In this document: positions 46,080 through 54,657 of the stretch, in pieces | Numbering within the stretch: position 1 is the first letter of the stretch | Layout: each line of letters starts with the position of its first letter | Assembly: GCA_934365945.1 (NCBI GenBank) | Contig: CAKRNE010000001.1 | Location: 62,001-126,000 of the forward strand | From: an uncultured Agathobacter sp. | GTDB taxonomy: Bacteria; Bacillota; Clostridia; Lachnospirales; Lachnospiraceae | Direction of reading: 5' to 3' | Length of the DNA: 64,000 nucleotides | Notes under the pieces: generated by a model | Database searches by the model: none | Seen by the model: the letters and a program-made list of their open reading frames with translations, nothing else | Told to the model about the DNA's origin: nothing | Translations under genes and position numbers: made by a program

Positions 46080-46360
46080 GCTTTCCCCTCCTTAAGAAGA
46101 CTTCTTAAGTCATCAAATGTGTTCTTCATAGGTGCAACTCTTCCGTACTTAACATCCTCATCAGCTTCTGCAAGAATTTCCAAAAGCTCAATTCTCGCTT
46201 TCATCCTCTTATACTCCTCATAGGAAATGGAAACTGTGTCTCCTCTACCATTTACCGTAATGATAACAGCCTCATTGTCTTCACGGCATTGTCTGGATAT
46301 TTCGTTATAATGATTTCGTAAATCTGCAGATGGTCTAATTACTTCCTGCTGTGCAAACAT
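46076..46360 (-). CDS. Phd/YefM-family antitoxin
   Basis: The 94-residue protein has the Phd/YefM plan: a DNA-binding N-terminal half (RPSADLRNHYNEISRQCREDNEAVIITVNGRGDTVSISYEEY) and a helical C-terminal tail that neutralises the toxin. GGAGGTGAT precedes the ATG at 46360. An operator-like palindrome lies 20 bases upstream, the usual place for autoregulation. Confidence 0.87.
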   Translation of the reverse strand: MFAQQEVIRPSADLRNHYNEISRQCREDNEAVIITVNGRGDTVSISYEEYKRMKARIELLEILAEADEDVKYGRVAPMKNTFDDLRSLLKEGKA

Positions 46361-46379
46361 GATTATCACCTCCGTTTTT

Positions 46380-46414
46380 AATATAGACATATTATATCAT
46401 TATATGTCTATATT
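46380..46414. promoter_or_regulatory. Toxin-antitoxin operator with 13-bp perfect arms
   Basis: AATATAGACATAT (46380-46392) and ATATGTCTATATT (46402-46414) are exact inverted copies separated by nine bases. They lie directly upstream of the antitoxin ribosome site. Binding by the antitoxin or its complex would repress the pair. Confidence 0.7.
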
Positions 46415-46614
46415 CACAATAATAATCGTTCCTATTTCTCCATAGGTTAAAATGAGTTCCGTTATCTATCTTTAAGAATGATGTAGAAATGCAACAACTT
46501 CTATATGGGGTATTTTAATTATTCTAACTCCCCGCAGAGAAACTTATTCTCCCTGTGAAAGCTTGATTTCTAGAGCTTTTAATGGCGATTATTTCACCCT
46601 TTATCACAATTATT

Positions 46615-47514
46615 TTATATTTTCAAAAATTTAGGTATCATATAGGTATCACACATCAGGTATCCCAACAAGCTTATCTGCATCTCACCAATATCCTGAT
46701 GTGTCAGTTTGTCCACTTTCAAGTCTATCAATACATAACAACGCAACAATCGATTATAGAAAACTAAATCCACATAAAAATTATCTTCATCATATGTAAA
46801 TCGTTTCTGTCTTGCCTCGAAAAGATTCCCCTTTCCTAATTCAAACAAAAATTTTTGTAATTTATTGATTAAGGCTGTTTCAGAATATTTTGCTTGTTCT
46901 TCCATACCCAAAAATTCCAGAACCGTGGGTTGCTTTATAATATCTTCAGGTTTTGTAATAATATTCCCCTCTGATGCAAGACGCAAAACACCTTCTTTAT
47001 CTCTACTCAATGCTAAACGTTCATATAAACTGGAATTATATTGCCTCTGTAGAGTACGAACTCCCCATCCTGTTTTTGCCGTTTCAATTTCATAAAAGCT
47101 ACGTTCAGCTTCATTTTCTATACGCATTAACTGCAAATAATGCGACCACGAAACAATAAATGATGGCTCTTTTTCAAAAAAGCTAAACACTGTTTCGCTT
47201 ATTCGCTCTTTATAAGTCAAATAAAATTTTCTGGCATTTTTTTATGTATCTTCTGAAAATCCTTTACCAAACTCTTTCTGAAGATTTTCTGATAATGTTT
47301 TTATAACCTTACTTCCATACTTTGCTCGCTTTTCTCCCATTTGTTGCGTTTCCACAATCCATCTACCTAATGAATAGTAAGTCATTATCTATACAATATT
47401 TACATGTTTTACTACAATATTTCTTGCGTAATTTATTAATTCTACTGAATCAGTACATAATTTTTTAAGTTCAGCATCATTTTCAATAATTTCATAATTT
47501 GAATTATCTTTCAT
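46615..47514 (-). pseudogene. YhcG/DUF1016-type PD-(D/E)xK nuclease, two nonsense codons, truncated end
   Basis: One 300-codon frame can be followed from MKDNSNYEII at 47514 to a stop at 46615, broken only by two in-frame stops. A TAG stands where NIV-Q-IMTYYSLGRWIVE would read, and a TAA before KNARKFYLTYKERIS. The rest matches YhcG: SWSHYLQLMRIENEAERSFYE and the nuclease core DNFYVDLVFYNRLLRCYVLIDLKVDKLTHQDIGEM. The end is shorter than in full-length members (about 340 residues) and the last 20 residues look unrelated. A 201-residue C-terminal piece is still open from a TTG at 47220, but it lacks the N-terminal domain. Confidence 0.85.
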
Positions 47515-47604
47515 ATTCAACAAACTCCTTTCACAAATTTACTACTTTTCTATTATTCTATATCAAAAGGCATTTCTTACTAACATTAAAGTTGTCACAA
47601 CTTA

Positions 47605-48312
47605 TTATTTATCCACTTCCGTAAAAAAATACTCCAATGTATCCCCAAACATATTTGCATCAAATAATTCTTTTATCTGACTTCTGCCCATCCACGCAAC
47701 TTGCGCCACTTCATCCGTTGTGGCATTACTCAAATTAACCTCTCCATCATACTCAAACAACCACACATCTAAAATATCATTAAAGATTTTACCCTCTATG
47801 ATTTTTCGTGTCTTTGTAAAAAGAACTTGTCCACTTTCAGGATTTAAGTCAACACCAACTTCTTCTTTTGCCTCCCTGACTGCCCCCTGCAAACTATCTT
47901 CCCCTTTTATCACTGAACCATCCACACATTCCCACACCAAGTGAAATGTTGGTCTGTTTGCAGAGCGCTGTGATATCAAATACTCCCCTTTAGAATTACG
48001 AATCCATACATGTACCACTAGATGATATCCGTCTATCGGTAACTGCTCACCTCTGACATGGTCCTTCCCAAGAAGTTTCCTATTTTCATCGTACAAGTCC
48101 CAAATTTCTGCATCCGGTACATACTCCACAATATCGCCAAAATCTGCATTTAAAGTCTTACATATCTTACTTAAGATTGTAAGACTTACTTCTTCATCAC
48201 GACGTAATTTTGTCATCGTGTTAGGAGCAATTTCTGCCTTTTTACGCAAATCAGATTTGCTCATTTTTTTATCCACTAATAATTTCCATAATCGTTTATA
48301 TGATACTGCCAT
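47605..48312 (-). CDS. XRE-type HTH fused to NUDIX hydrolase
   Basis: The 235-residue protein joins an N-terminal helix-turn-helix of the XRE class (MSKSDLRKKAEIAPNTMTKLRRDEEVSLTILSKICKTL, residues about 18-55) to a NUDIX domain. The complete box is GSVIKGEDSLQGAVREAKEEVGV. CGGAGA precedes the ATG at 48312. It lies 38 bases after the NACHT-Mrr gene and in line with it. It may be a regulator whose NUDIX part senses or destroys a nucleotide. The best-known regulators of this kind (NrtR) carry a different C-terminal winged helix, so this plan is different. Confidence 0.85.
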   Translation of the reverse strand: MAVSYKRLWKLLVDKKMSKSDLRKKAEIAPNTMTKLRRDEEVSLTILSKICKTLNADFGDIVEYVPDAEIWDLYDENRKLLGKDHVRGEQLPIDGYHLVVHVWIRNSKGEYLISQRSANRPTFHLVWECVDGSVIKGEDSLQGAVREAKEEVGVDLNPESGQVLFTKTRKIIEGKIFNDILDVWLFEYDGEVNLSNATTDEVAQVAWMGRSQIKELFDANMFGDTLEYFFTEVDK

Positions 48313-48350
48313 AACAATGTCTCCGTTCACCTTTGATAAATATCAGTTTC

Positions 48351-49442
48351 TTACCTACAATCCATTATCTGCTTCATTAATTCTGAATAATCAATTAAAT
48401 TCATTCTACTTTTTATTGTCTGTTGAAATCTACGAGCATCTTCTGAGAAATACGAGTTAGTAATCATTATTCCTGCCGTAACTCTATCTGCTTCAACAGT
48501 TCCATATAGTTGTCTAACAAGTCCAACATTCACAGGATGCTTAGGTGCTTTCTTTTTACACTCAGCATAAATCACCAAATCACCTAACATTGAATTATTA
48601 AGAACAATCAAATCCTTGCCACCATCTCTTGTTTGTTTCGTAAGTTGCACATTATATCCCTTTCTTTCAAACAATTCACAAACTAATTCTTCAAACTGTC
48701 TAGGTGTTATTTCTTGAAGTATTTCTGGTCTTAATGCAACTTTATCCACAAGTGAATGAGTTACTACCTTGATATCATTTTTCAATTCATCTGGTACTCT
48801 AATAATTTTCCGTTCCGGAACAACTATCTCTGGATGTTGTAGAGATACACCACCTTTATATGTATATAATTGATATATATCTTTTTCAAAATCGAGAAAA
48901 TATTCATTAAGCTCCTCACCCTTTAATTTTGTATGAAGCTTTTCAGCTATCATTCTTGGCATTAAATTTTGCTTATCGAGCCCTTTAATAACATCCTCTA
49001 CAATATTCTCACTCGAAATGCGAGTACCAAGATAATCACTAACAAACAATAATATCTGGTTATCTGTTAACGGCTTTAACTTTATTTCATAATCAAACTT
49101 GATATCAAATTTATTTTCCTTAGCAGTACATATATAGCATCCTCTACTATTTTTAATATGTTCAGTAATTTGTTTATACCTATATATTTCATCCAAACCA
49201 TCCACTAAGCAAACAATATCTTCATACTCTGATGGGTGTTTCCATATTTTATTTCCTATCTGTGAAAACGACAGAATTTCATAACAAATTTCTTTGCCTT
49301 GTTCTTCTAATATCTTTCCAATTATGTTTAACAAAAAAGTCTTGCCGCTTCCTGAAACACCTGTTATCAAGAATTTGCCATATGGATTCATCCTAACAAC
49401 CTCTAAAAGTTCCTGTAACTCGTCCCTTCTTATAATCTCCAT
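48351..49442 (-). CDS. NACHT-like P-loop ATPase fused to Mrr-type nuclease domain
   Basis: The 363-residue protein begins with a compact ATPase: Walker A GVSGSGKT (about residues 28-35) and Walker B IVCLVDGLDEIYRY (about 76-89), the hhhhDGLDE form of NACHT/STAND proteins. A short linker leads to a C-terminal Mrr-like restriction domain: ITPRQFEELVCELFERKGYNVQ, GGKDLIV and YAECKKK, the D...ExK catalytic triad, then VGLVRQLYGTVEADRVTAGIMITNS. It is small for a NACHT protein and lacks an obvious repeat sensor. It begins 17 bases after the helicase gene. ATG at 49442 is used; GTG two codons upstream is possible. Confidence 0.85.
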   Translation of the reverse strand: MEIIRRDELQELLEVVRMNPYGKFLITGVSGSGKTFLLNIIGKILEEQGKEICYEILSFSQIGNKIWKHPSEYEDIVCLVDGLDEIYRYKQITEHIKNSRGCYICTAKENKFDIKFDYEIKLKPLTDNQILLFVSDYLGTRISSENIVEDVIKGLDKQNLMPRMIAEKLHTKLKGEELNEYFLDFEKDIYQLYTYKGGVSLQHPEIVVPERKIIRVPDELKNDIKVVTHSLVDKVALRPEILQEITPRQFEELVCELFERKGYNVQLTKQTRDGGKDLIVLNNSMLGDLVIYAECKKKAPKHPVNVGLVRQLYGTVEADRVTAGIMITNSYFSEDARRFQQTIKSRMNLIDYSELMKQIMDCR

Positions 49443-49459
49443 ATGCACCTTTCCTTTCG

Positions 49460-52189
49460 TTATCCTACCAACTTGTCCAACATCTCTATAATCTTTTCTC
49501 TTTCACCGCTGCCATTTGTTTTAAATCTCAGCAATGGAATTTCATACAGCTCTAATATATGATTTTTCAAGAAATCTCTTGAAGCCTGTACAGTATTTTC
49601 TTTATGGTATTCATATCCGTCAACTTCAATCGCCAGCACAGGCTTTTTACCAATTCTGTTATAAATCAGAAAATCCAAATGTGTTGCCGTATTCATTGCA
49701 TACTGGCATTCCGGTTCGTTTAATAATTCTGGATTTTTAATCAACATATTCAACGGAAAATGACAAACAACATCCAAGCTTGAATATTTGTTATCGGCGA
49801 TTATTTCCTCGATCAAAGAATACATCAAATTCTCCGAATCATATTCTGATATCTTTTTATGTTTCTTCAAATATGCTATTCTTTCCTCGGTGTACTGCTT
49901 GTAAAGATAATCAAAAATAGAATATATTTTACTCTCTGCTACCTCAAAATTGTTGTATTGAATGTAATCTATCAAATCTGTTATATTGCGCTCTTTTGAT
50001 TGCTCATTTCCAGTTACAACCAGCATCAATTTCTTCTTTGCTCTTGAAACAGCAACATTGATTAAATACGGATCATCTGCGAAATCGGATATCTCATCAT
50101 CTACAGTAGATATAATAATATTGTCTTTCTCCTTGCCCTGGAACTTATGTACTGTAGCAGCATCAACATCCGTTATCTCTCTGTTCAACGCTTCCACCTG
50201 ATTTTTATATGGTGCAATAATACCAGTTTCTTCTGGATTTGAAACATATTTAGGTATAATTTCATTTTTAATAACATCTATCTGACGCTGACTATAGTGG
50301 TTACGTTCATGATTTCCTGGAACCGTTTTTACCACCGATAAGACATCATCTTCCCCATTATCCTTTGTCATTATAACCAATTCACCACGATAAAATTTCT
50401 GGTTACAGAAATTAATTATTTTAGGGTGGCACCTATAATGTTCACTTAACAATATTTGTGTCACATTTGGCATAACATCCAAAATGGATTGCAAAAAGCT
50501 CTTTGTATACTGATATCCTTCATTCACATTAAAAGTGTCAAATATAGCCGTTGCTTTGGCTTTTATATCTTCTGTAACAACATTAGGAAGCTGCTTCGTA
50601 TCTCCTACAATAACAACATTCCTTGCGCAGGAAAGTGCCAATGCCCCAGTTGCAATATCTACCTGTGATGCCTCATCCATAATAAGATAATCATACACCA
50701 CATCTGAATTCAGGCTATTCCTTGATGAAAATGTTGTACTTAATATAACCGGATACTCCGCCAGAACATCATACGATTCCTTCCACAAATTATCTTCGCT
50801 AAATATCTTTCTATTGTTGTTACTTTCATATTTTCTTGCCAGCTTGTCTTTTAACACAATCATTGACTGATTGCATAAATCATCAAGCAAATCCTTATTA
50901 ACACTGTTTAAATACTTCTCAATATCTGCAATCTCCGCAGATAGCTCCGACCGCTTTGCACCATAATACATAGCTTGAAATGTTGTAATTATCTTTGAAA
51001 TATCCTGCCTATAGAAATTCCAATCTGTTACTCCATATTTTAACAAGGCTTTTATCTTAAACCAGAATCCTATTGCCTTCTTCTCTTCCGAAATCAACTG
51101 ACACTCCTGCCACAATGCCATCCAATCCTTTGAGGATAAGTTTTTCTTTAATTTTATGCTTTCCGTATTAACATTTGATTCTTCGACATATTGATTAAAA
51201 TATTCCTGTTCTGTAACCAGTTGTGAAAGCTCTTGCCTTAAACATGCCAGTTTCTCTTGCTTATCAAAAAACGCCTTTAACTGAATGGATTGTTCTGCTA
51301 TTCTCTTCTGCAAATCATCTGAATTTTCATTTGTTTTCCAAAGCGAAAAATCCGGATAATTTGCATCCTGATTCTCAACAAATATTTTCTTGTTCTTAGA
51401 ACTTCCTAATGGTGCAACTATAAAACCCAAATTATACTTTGGCGATGATAATTTTTCATATACATTTTCCGTTGCTGCATTATTGTTGGATACTATCTGT
51501 ACTGTTTTTCCCTGTAGCAATATATTGGCAATAATATTTAATATCGTCTGTGTCTTTCCTGTTCCAGGAGGTCCCTGTATAACACTTATCTGATTCTCCA
51601 TGGCGTTTTTCACAGCCTTATACTGACTATTATTGCATCCGAATGGAAAAATAGGAATATATCCGCGTGCTGTTCTCTTTTCTTGCAATGATGATGGATT
51701 CAAATACTTTGCTAAAGCCACATCACTACCCACAAAAGAAATTTTATCAAACCTCTTAGACAATAGTTTTTCACCAGTCTCTTCATTCCTAATATTACTC
51801 AAACCTGCAATTTGCTTTATATATTCAAATACATTTGATGACTGACTTTGATTAAGACAGGACTCTATAATATGCAAATCGCTCCGACGATAATCTCTTT
51901 CACCACCATCGCCAAAACAAATATGCCAATAGGACTCGTATGTACTTCTAAATACATATATTGCTTTAATATCAAAGAACTCCCGTCCATCTCTGCTAAT
52001 ACGATACATATTAGGATTTAAAACATCTGGTTCAGTCAATTTTTCCACATTCAAATATGCATAAGAGTATGTTTTTCCAGTATTGAATTTTACATCCCAT
52101 TTTTGGGTATTTCTATTGTACACACATGACATTATTTCGGATGTCTTTATTTCACCTTTAATAATGACCATATAATATCTTGTATTCAT
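49460..52189 (-). CDS. SF1 (UPF1-like) helicase with C-terminal PD-(D/E)xK-like nuclease domain
   Basis: The 909-residue protein has a beta-rich N-terminal domain (about 1-130) and helicase motif I QGPPGTGKTQTIL (about 206-218). A long helical insert with coiled-coil character follows (about 290-470). Next come motif II YLIMDEASQVD, motif III VIVGDTKQLPNV, motif IV LLSEHYRCHPKIINFC, motif V TVHKFQGKEKDNIIIS and motif VI INVAVSRAKKKLMLV. The last 110 residues form a DUF2726-like nuclease (THLDFLIYNRIGKKPVLAIEVDGYEYH, a D...E-x-D-type site). AGAGG precedes the ATG. The gene starts 10 bases after the histidine phosphatase stop and leads into the NACHT-Mrr gene. Confidence 0.88.
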   Translation of the reverse strand: MNTRYYMVIIKGEIKTSEIMSCVYNRNTQKWDVKFNTGKTYSYAYLNVEKLTEPDVLNPNMYRISRDGREFFDIKAIYVFRSTYESYWHICFGDGGERDYRRSDLHIIESCLNQSQSSNVFEYIKQIAGLSNIRNEETGEKLLSKRFDKISFVGSDVALAKYLNPSSLQEKRTARGYIPIFPFGCNNSQYKAVKNAMENQISVIQGPPGTGKTQTILNIIANILLQGKTVQIVSNNNAATENVYEKLSSPKYNLGFIVAPLGSSKNKKIFVENQDANYPDFSLWKTNENSDDLQKRIAEQSIQLKAFFDKQEKLACLRQELSQLVTEQEYFNQYVEESNVNTESIKLKKNLSSKDWMALWQECQLISEEKKAIGFWFKIKALLKYGVTDWNFYRQDISKIITTFQAMYYGAKRSELSAEIADIEKYLNSVNKDLLDDLCNQSMIVLKDKLARKYESNNNRKIFSEDNLWKESYDVLAEYPVILSTTFSSRNSLNSDVVYDYLIMDEASQVDIATGALALSCARNVVIVGDTKQLPNVVTEDIKAKATAIFDTFNVNEGYQYTKSFLQSILDVMPNVTQILLSEHYRCHPKIINFCNQKFYRGELVIMTKDNGEDDVLSVVKTVPGNHERNHYSQRQIDVIKNEIIPKYVSNPEETGIIAPYKNQVEALNREITDVDAATVHKFQGKEKDNIIISTVDDEISDFADDPYLINVAVSRAKKKLMLVVTGNEQSKERNITDLIDYIQYNNFEVAESKIYSIFDYLYKQYTEERIAYLKKHKKISEYDSENLMYSLIEEIIADNKYSSLDVVCHFPLNMLIKNPELLNEPECQYAMNTATHLDFLIYNRIGKKPVLAIEVDGYEYHKENTVQASRDFLKNHILELYEIPLLRFKTNGSGEREKIIEMLDKLVG

Positions 52190-52199
52190 CTATACCTCT

Positions 52200-52796
52200 C
52201 TACTTCTTATCTGCACGCTGTTTTCCCTTAAATTCCTTCTCCACATTGCAATGTTCCTGTTTGCCAACCATTTTATCGCCTTCAAAGTCCAGTTCGATAA
52301 TATATGGCATCCAGTCGATTATTCTTAGAAAATCTTCACATCCAAAACTATTATCATAAAAATTCAATATTGTACTAAGGGCAGTACCATGAGTTCCTAC
52401 AACAATCTCGTTATCCGTATTATCTGATAAAATCTCGTTCAGCGCCTCTATGTTACGATTTTGCACCATAGCAATGGACTCTCCACCCTCTTCATGATAG
52501 TTATGGTCAGCCCATCGTTTTCGGAACATTCCGTGGTTGTTTCCATCAAGTCCCTTTTCACGCTCCCTCAATCTCTCATCTGTTATAATCTCTTTTGTAA
52601 AAAAATTTGCTGCCTCTACAATTGTATCCATGCTACGTTTATACGGACTACAATAAAACGCATCTATTTTCTTATCCTTCAAAAATTCCAGCACAATTGC
52701 AGAATCTTTCTTACCCTCTTCCGTCAAAGGTCTTGTCCTGTCTTCTTCCCAATCGTGTTCTGGCTGTGCGTGACGCACGAAATAAACTCTTGTCAT
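52200..52796 (-). CDS. Histidine phosphatase family protein
   Basis: The 198-residue protein begins with the phosphoglycerate-mutase-like catalytic motif YFVRHAQPEHD (RHA at residues 8-10) and has the second histidine in VVGTHGTALSTIL. SPYKRSMDTIVEAA carries the family arginine. The substrate is unknown. Its ATG overlaps the TGA of the acetyltransferase upstream (ATGA), so the two are coupled, and the helicase gene begins 10 bases after it. Confidence 0.88.
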   Translation of the reverse strand: MTRVYFVRHAQPEHDWEEDRTRPLTEEGKKDSAIVLEFLKDKKIDAFYCSPYKRSMDTIVEAANFFTKEIITDERLREREKGLDGNNHGMFRKRWADHNYHEEGGESIAMVQNRNIEALNEILSDNTDNEIVVGTHGTALSTILNFYDNSFGCEDFLRIIDWMPYIIELDFEGDKMVGKQEHCNVEKEFKGKQRADKK

Positions 52797-53263
52797 TTGA
52801 TCAGCTCCATTTCATCTTCCATTTTTACAAATCCATACTTTTCATATAGCGGTCGTCCCATCTCTGTCGCCTCTAAAGTAATCTGTGATATGCCCTGTTT
52901 CCTTACACCCTTTACCAGCAAATCTAATGTATGAAATGCAATCCCCTGTCTCCGATATGCCGGTGCCGTATACATATTCATAATATATGCCTTTTTACCT
53001 GTCGGATTATGGTAGGTAGGCATAACATTATAAAAGCTGACACCACCAGCGCCAATAAAGGTTTCGTTATCATACCCCAGATATGCAATATGTTCACCAG
53101 TTTCTAATGCACTCTTATAATACTCATAGGATTCTTTTTCCACCAATAACATATCCACATCATTCGATAGTTTGTTTGCTGCACGAAGAACAATAATTCT
53201 AGTTCTTACAAGTTCATCAATGTCTGCTATAGTTGCTTTTTTATATTCATAGTTTTCTTTCAT
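52793..53263 (-). CDS. GNAT-family N-acetyltransferase
   Basis: The 156-residue protein has the GNAT fold: a first-helix region YEYKKATIADIDELVRTRI, the acetyl-CoA loop YTAPAYRRQGIAFHTLDLL (R/Q-x-x-G-x-G/A-like) and the C-terminal GRPLYEKYGFVKMEDEMEL. The acceptor is unknown. GGAGGGG precedes the ATG. It lies two bases after the NAGS-like gene. Confidence 0.88.
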   Translation of the reverse strand: MKENYEYKKATIADIDELVRTRIIVLRAANKLSNDVDMLLVEKESYEYYKSALETGEHIAYLGYDNETFIGAGGVSFYNVMPTYHNPTGKKAYIMNMYTAPAYRRQGIAFHTLDLLVKGVRKQGISQITLEATEMGRPLYEKYGFVKMEDEMELIK

Positions 53264-53264
53264 T

Positions 53265-53633
53265 CTACCCCTCCATCAGCAAAGACTCTCCCTTAGAACA
53301 TTCTCCGCTTGTCCATTCCCATTGTTCCGAAAGTTCCATTTTCCCATTCTCTAATACAGTTGGTACACTATGACACTTTCCGGTTTTTACCTGCATATCC
53401 TGATTCATATGATAATATACAAAATCAAGTTCTCCGTTAATTGATACTGTACCTATCAAAGAACCCCTCAATATATCGCCACCACTGTAGTCTGCCCATA
53501 ACAATTTTCCATTCTGATGATATGTAAAGGTAGTCTGTTCACTAACCTCGCCATTCTCGGAATTCATTTTGGGAATGAACCTTCTTCCACCATAACAAAT
53601 GTCTGTAGACGCCTTATTAAGTTCTTTTTCCAT
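53265..53633 (-). CDS. Small beta-rich protein of the 'N-acetylglutamate synthase'-labelled family
   Basis: This frame of about 122 residues contains GGRRFIPKMNSENGEVSEQT, YHQNGKLLWADYSGGDILRG and LSEQWEWTSGECSKGES, matching a short family often labelled N-acetylglutamate synthase without proof. Its N-terminal 15-20 residues (MEKELNK) are in fact the former C-terminus of the upstream acetyltransferase, now read in frame, so the native start may be lost or lie further inside. It is likely co-transcribed with its neighbours. Confidence 0.6.
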   Translation of the reverse strand: MEKELNKASTDICYGGRRFIPKMNSENGEVSEQTTFTYHQNGKLLWADYSGGDILRGSLIGTVSINGELDFVYYHMNQDMQVKTGKCHSVPTVLENGKMELSEQWEWTSGECSKGESLLMEG

Positions 53634-53662
53634 AACCTCATAGGCAAGTATCACTCCATTTT

Positions 53663-54060
53663 CTACCAGATAACGCGCTCATGCTTTATTGTAGAAAATC
53701 CCAGTTTTTCATAAAGTGCTGCTGCAGGCAATGAAGCATCCAGATATGCCTTATCATATTTTTCCATAATCTGAGCTTCCATATTCTTTATTATAAATGT
53801 TCCATAGCCCATTTTCTGGTGTTCCGGCAAAACATAAACTCTTGTAATATGATTATCTTCAAAACAGCCTGTGCCAATCATATTTCCGTCTATTTTGAGG
53901 ACGCTTACATATCCATTTTTATCGCTTCCTTGCTGTGAAGCTCACAGAAAAATCCCACCACTTCTGCTGGATAATATTTCGGATATACTTTTTTTATCGT
54001 ATGCTGCACCAAATCGTACACAGCCTGCAATTCTTCTATTGTTGCTAATTCATATATCAT
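53663..54060 (-). pseudogene. Frameshifted GNAT acetyltransferase
   Basis: Two frames together give one GNAT protein. MIYELATIEELQAVYDLVQH to ELHSKEAIK is read from 54060. A switch at an A5 run (complement of 53916-53920) leads to NGYVSVLKIDGNMIGTGCF, then VYVLPEHQKMGYGTFIIKN and DASLPAAALYEKLGFSTIKHER. A second shift at CGCG (53674-53677, probably a CG duplication) moves the end, YLVENGVILAYEVMEKEL, into the frame of the next ORF. Both shifts lie in simple-sequence sites. The native stop is no longer recognisable. Confidence 0.8.
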
Positions 54061-54146
54061 AATCATTCTCCATATTATACATATCAATCCATTACCAATA
54101 CTTTCATTTTGACCTCCGCTTTCATGTACCATTTTTTTATATGATA

Positions 54147-54542
54147 TCACAGAATCACTACATCATCAACAACAATCGCAATATCTTGCGATTGTTTCCT
54201 AGTTTTCAATATATAATTCGGCTGTGTAAAGTGAATCGGGGATATGCAGAGGAATCCCTGTGCCTGTACTTCCATCCATGTGTCTTTCTTGAATACATAT
54301 CCAAGTATTTTCATCAGATATTTAAAATGCTCCACATTCCCGGCTGCATATGCACACATTTTTGCATCCCTGAGAATTATCTCTTTCATGGATATCTCCT
54401 TTTCCCACTTATCCCTACTGATATTTTTCGAATTCCTGCTGTACTCTGCCGGGATTACGGAAAGTCCAAGCTCATCACAATATTTATTTGTAATTGGCTT
54501 GATTTCTCCAAATGAATATTTTGAGTGGAAAATAACAAGGCC
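54147..54542 (-). pseudogene. Relaxase (mobilisation protein) fragment
   Basis: The frame is open from a TGA at 54543-54545 to 54147. It reads LVIFHSKYSFGEIKPITNKY, CDELGLSVIPAEYSRN, ISRDKWEKEISMKEIILRDA and KMCAYAAGNVEHFKYLMKIL, then GYVFKKDTWMEVQAQGF. This recalls the central part of relaxases from integrative and mobilisable elements. Both the N-terminal HUH/tyrosine region and the C-terminus are missing. An 80-residue ORF from the ATG at 54389 is the only part with a start. It marks an eroded mobile element beside guaA. Confidence 0.7.
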
Positions 54543-54611
54543 TCAGGCGTAAATTAAACTATTCCTGCACAGCTCACTTTAGTACCATTTTAGTACCACA
54601 AGGCAAAAAAC

Positions 54612-54655
54612 AAGCTCGCAAATGCCCATTTTACTAGGCTTTGCGAGCTTTTGAA
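54612..54655 (-). terminator. guaA terminator
   Basis: AAGCTCGCAAA and TTTGCGAGCTT form an 11-bp stem just after the guaA stop; on the minus strand it is followed by GTTTTTTG. Two copies of TGGTACTAAA (54573-54598, minus strand) lie beyond it. Confidence 0.85.
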
Positions 54656-54657
54656 AA

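Noticed and set aside
54147..54389. Independent 80-residue gene
   Set aside because: The same frame continues upstream without a stop for 51 codons with matching protein character, so the ATG is internal to a relaxase remnant.
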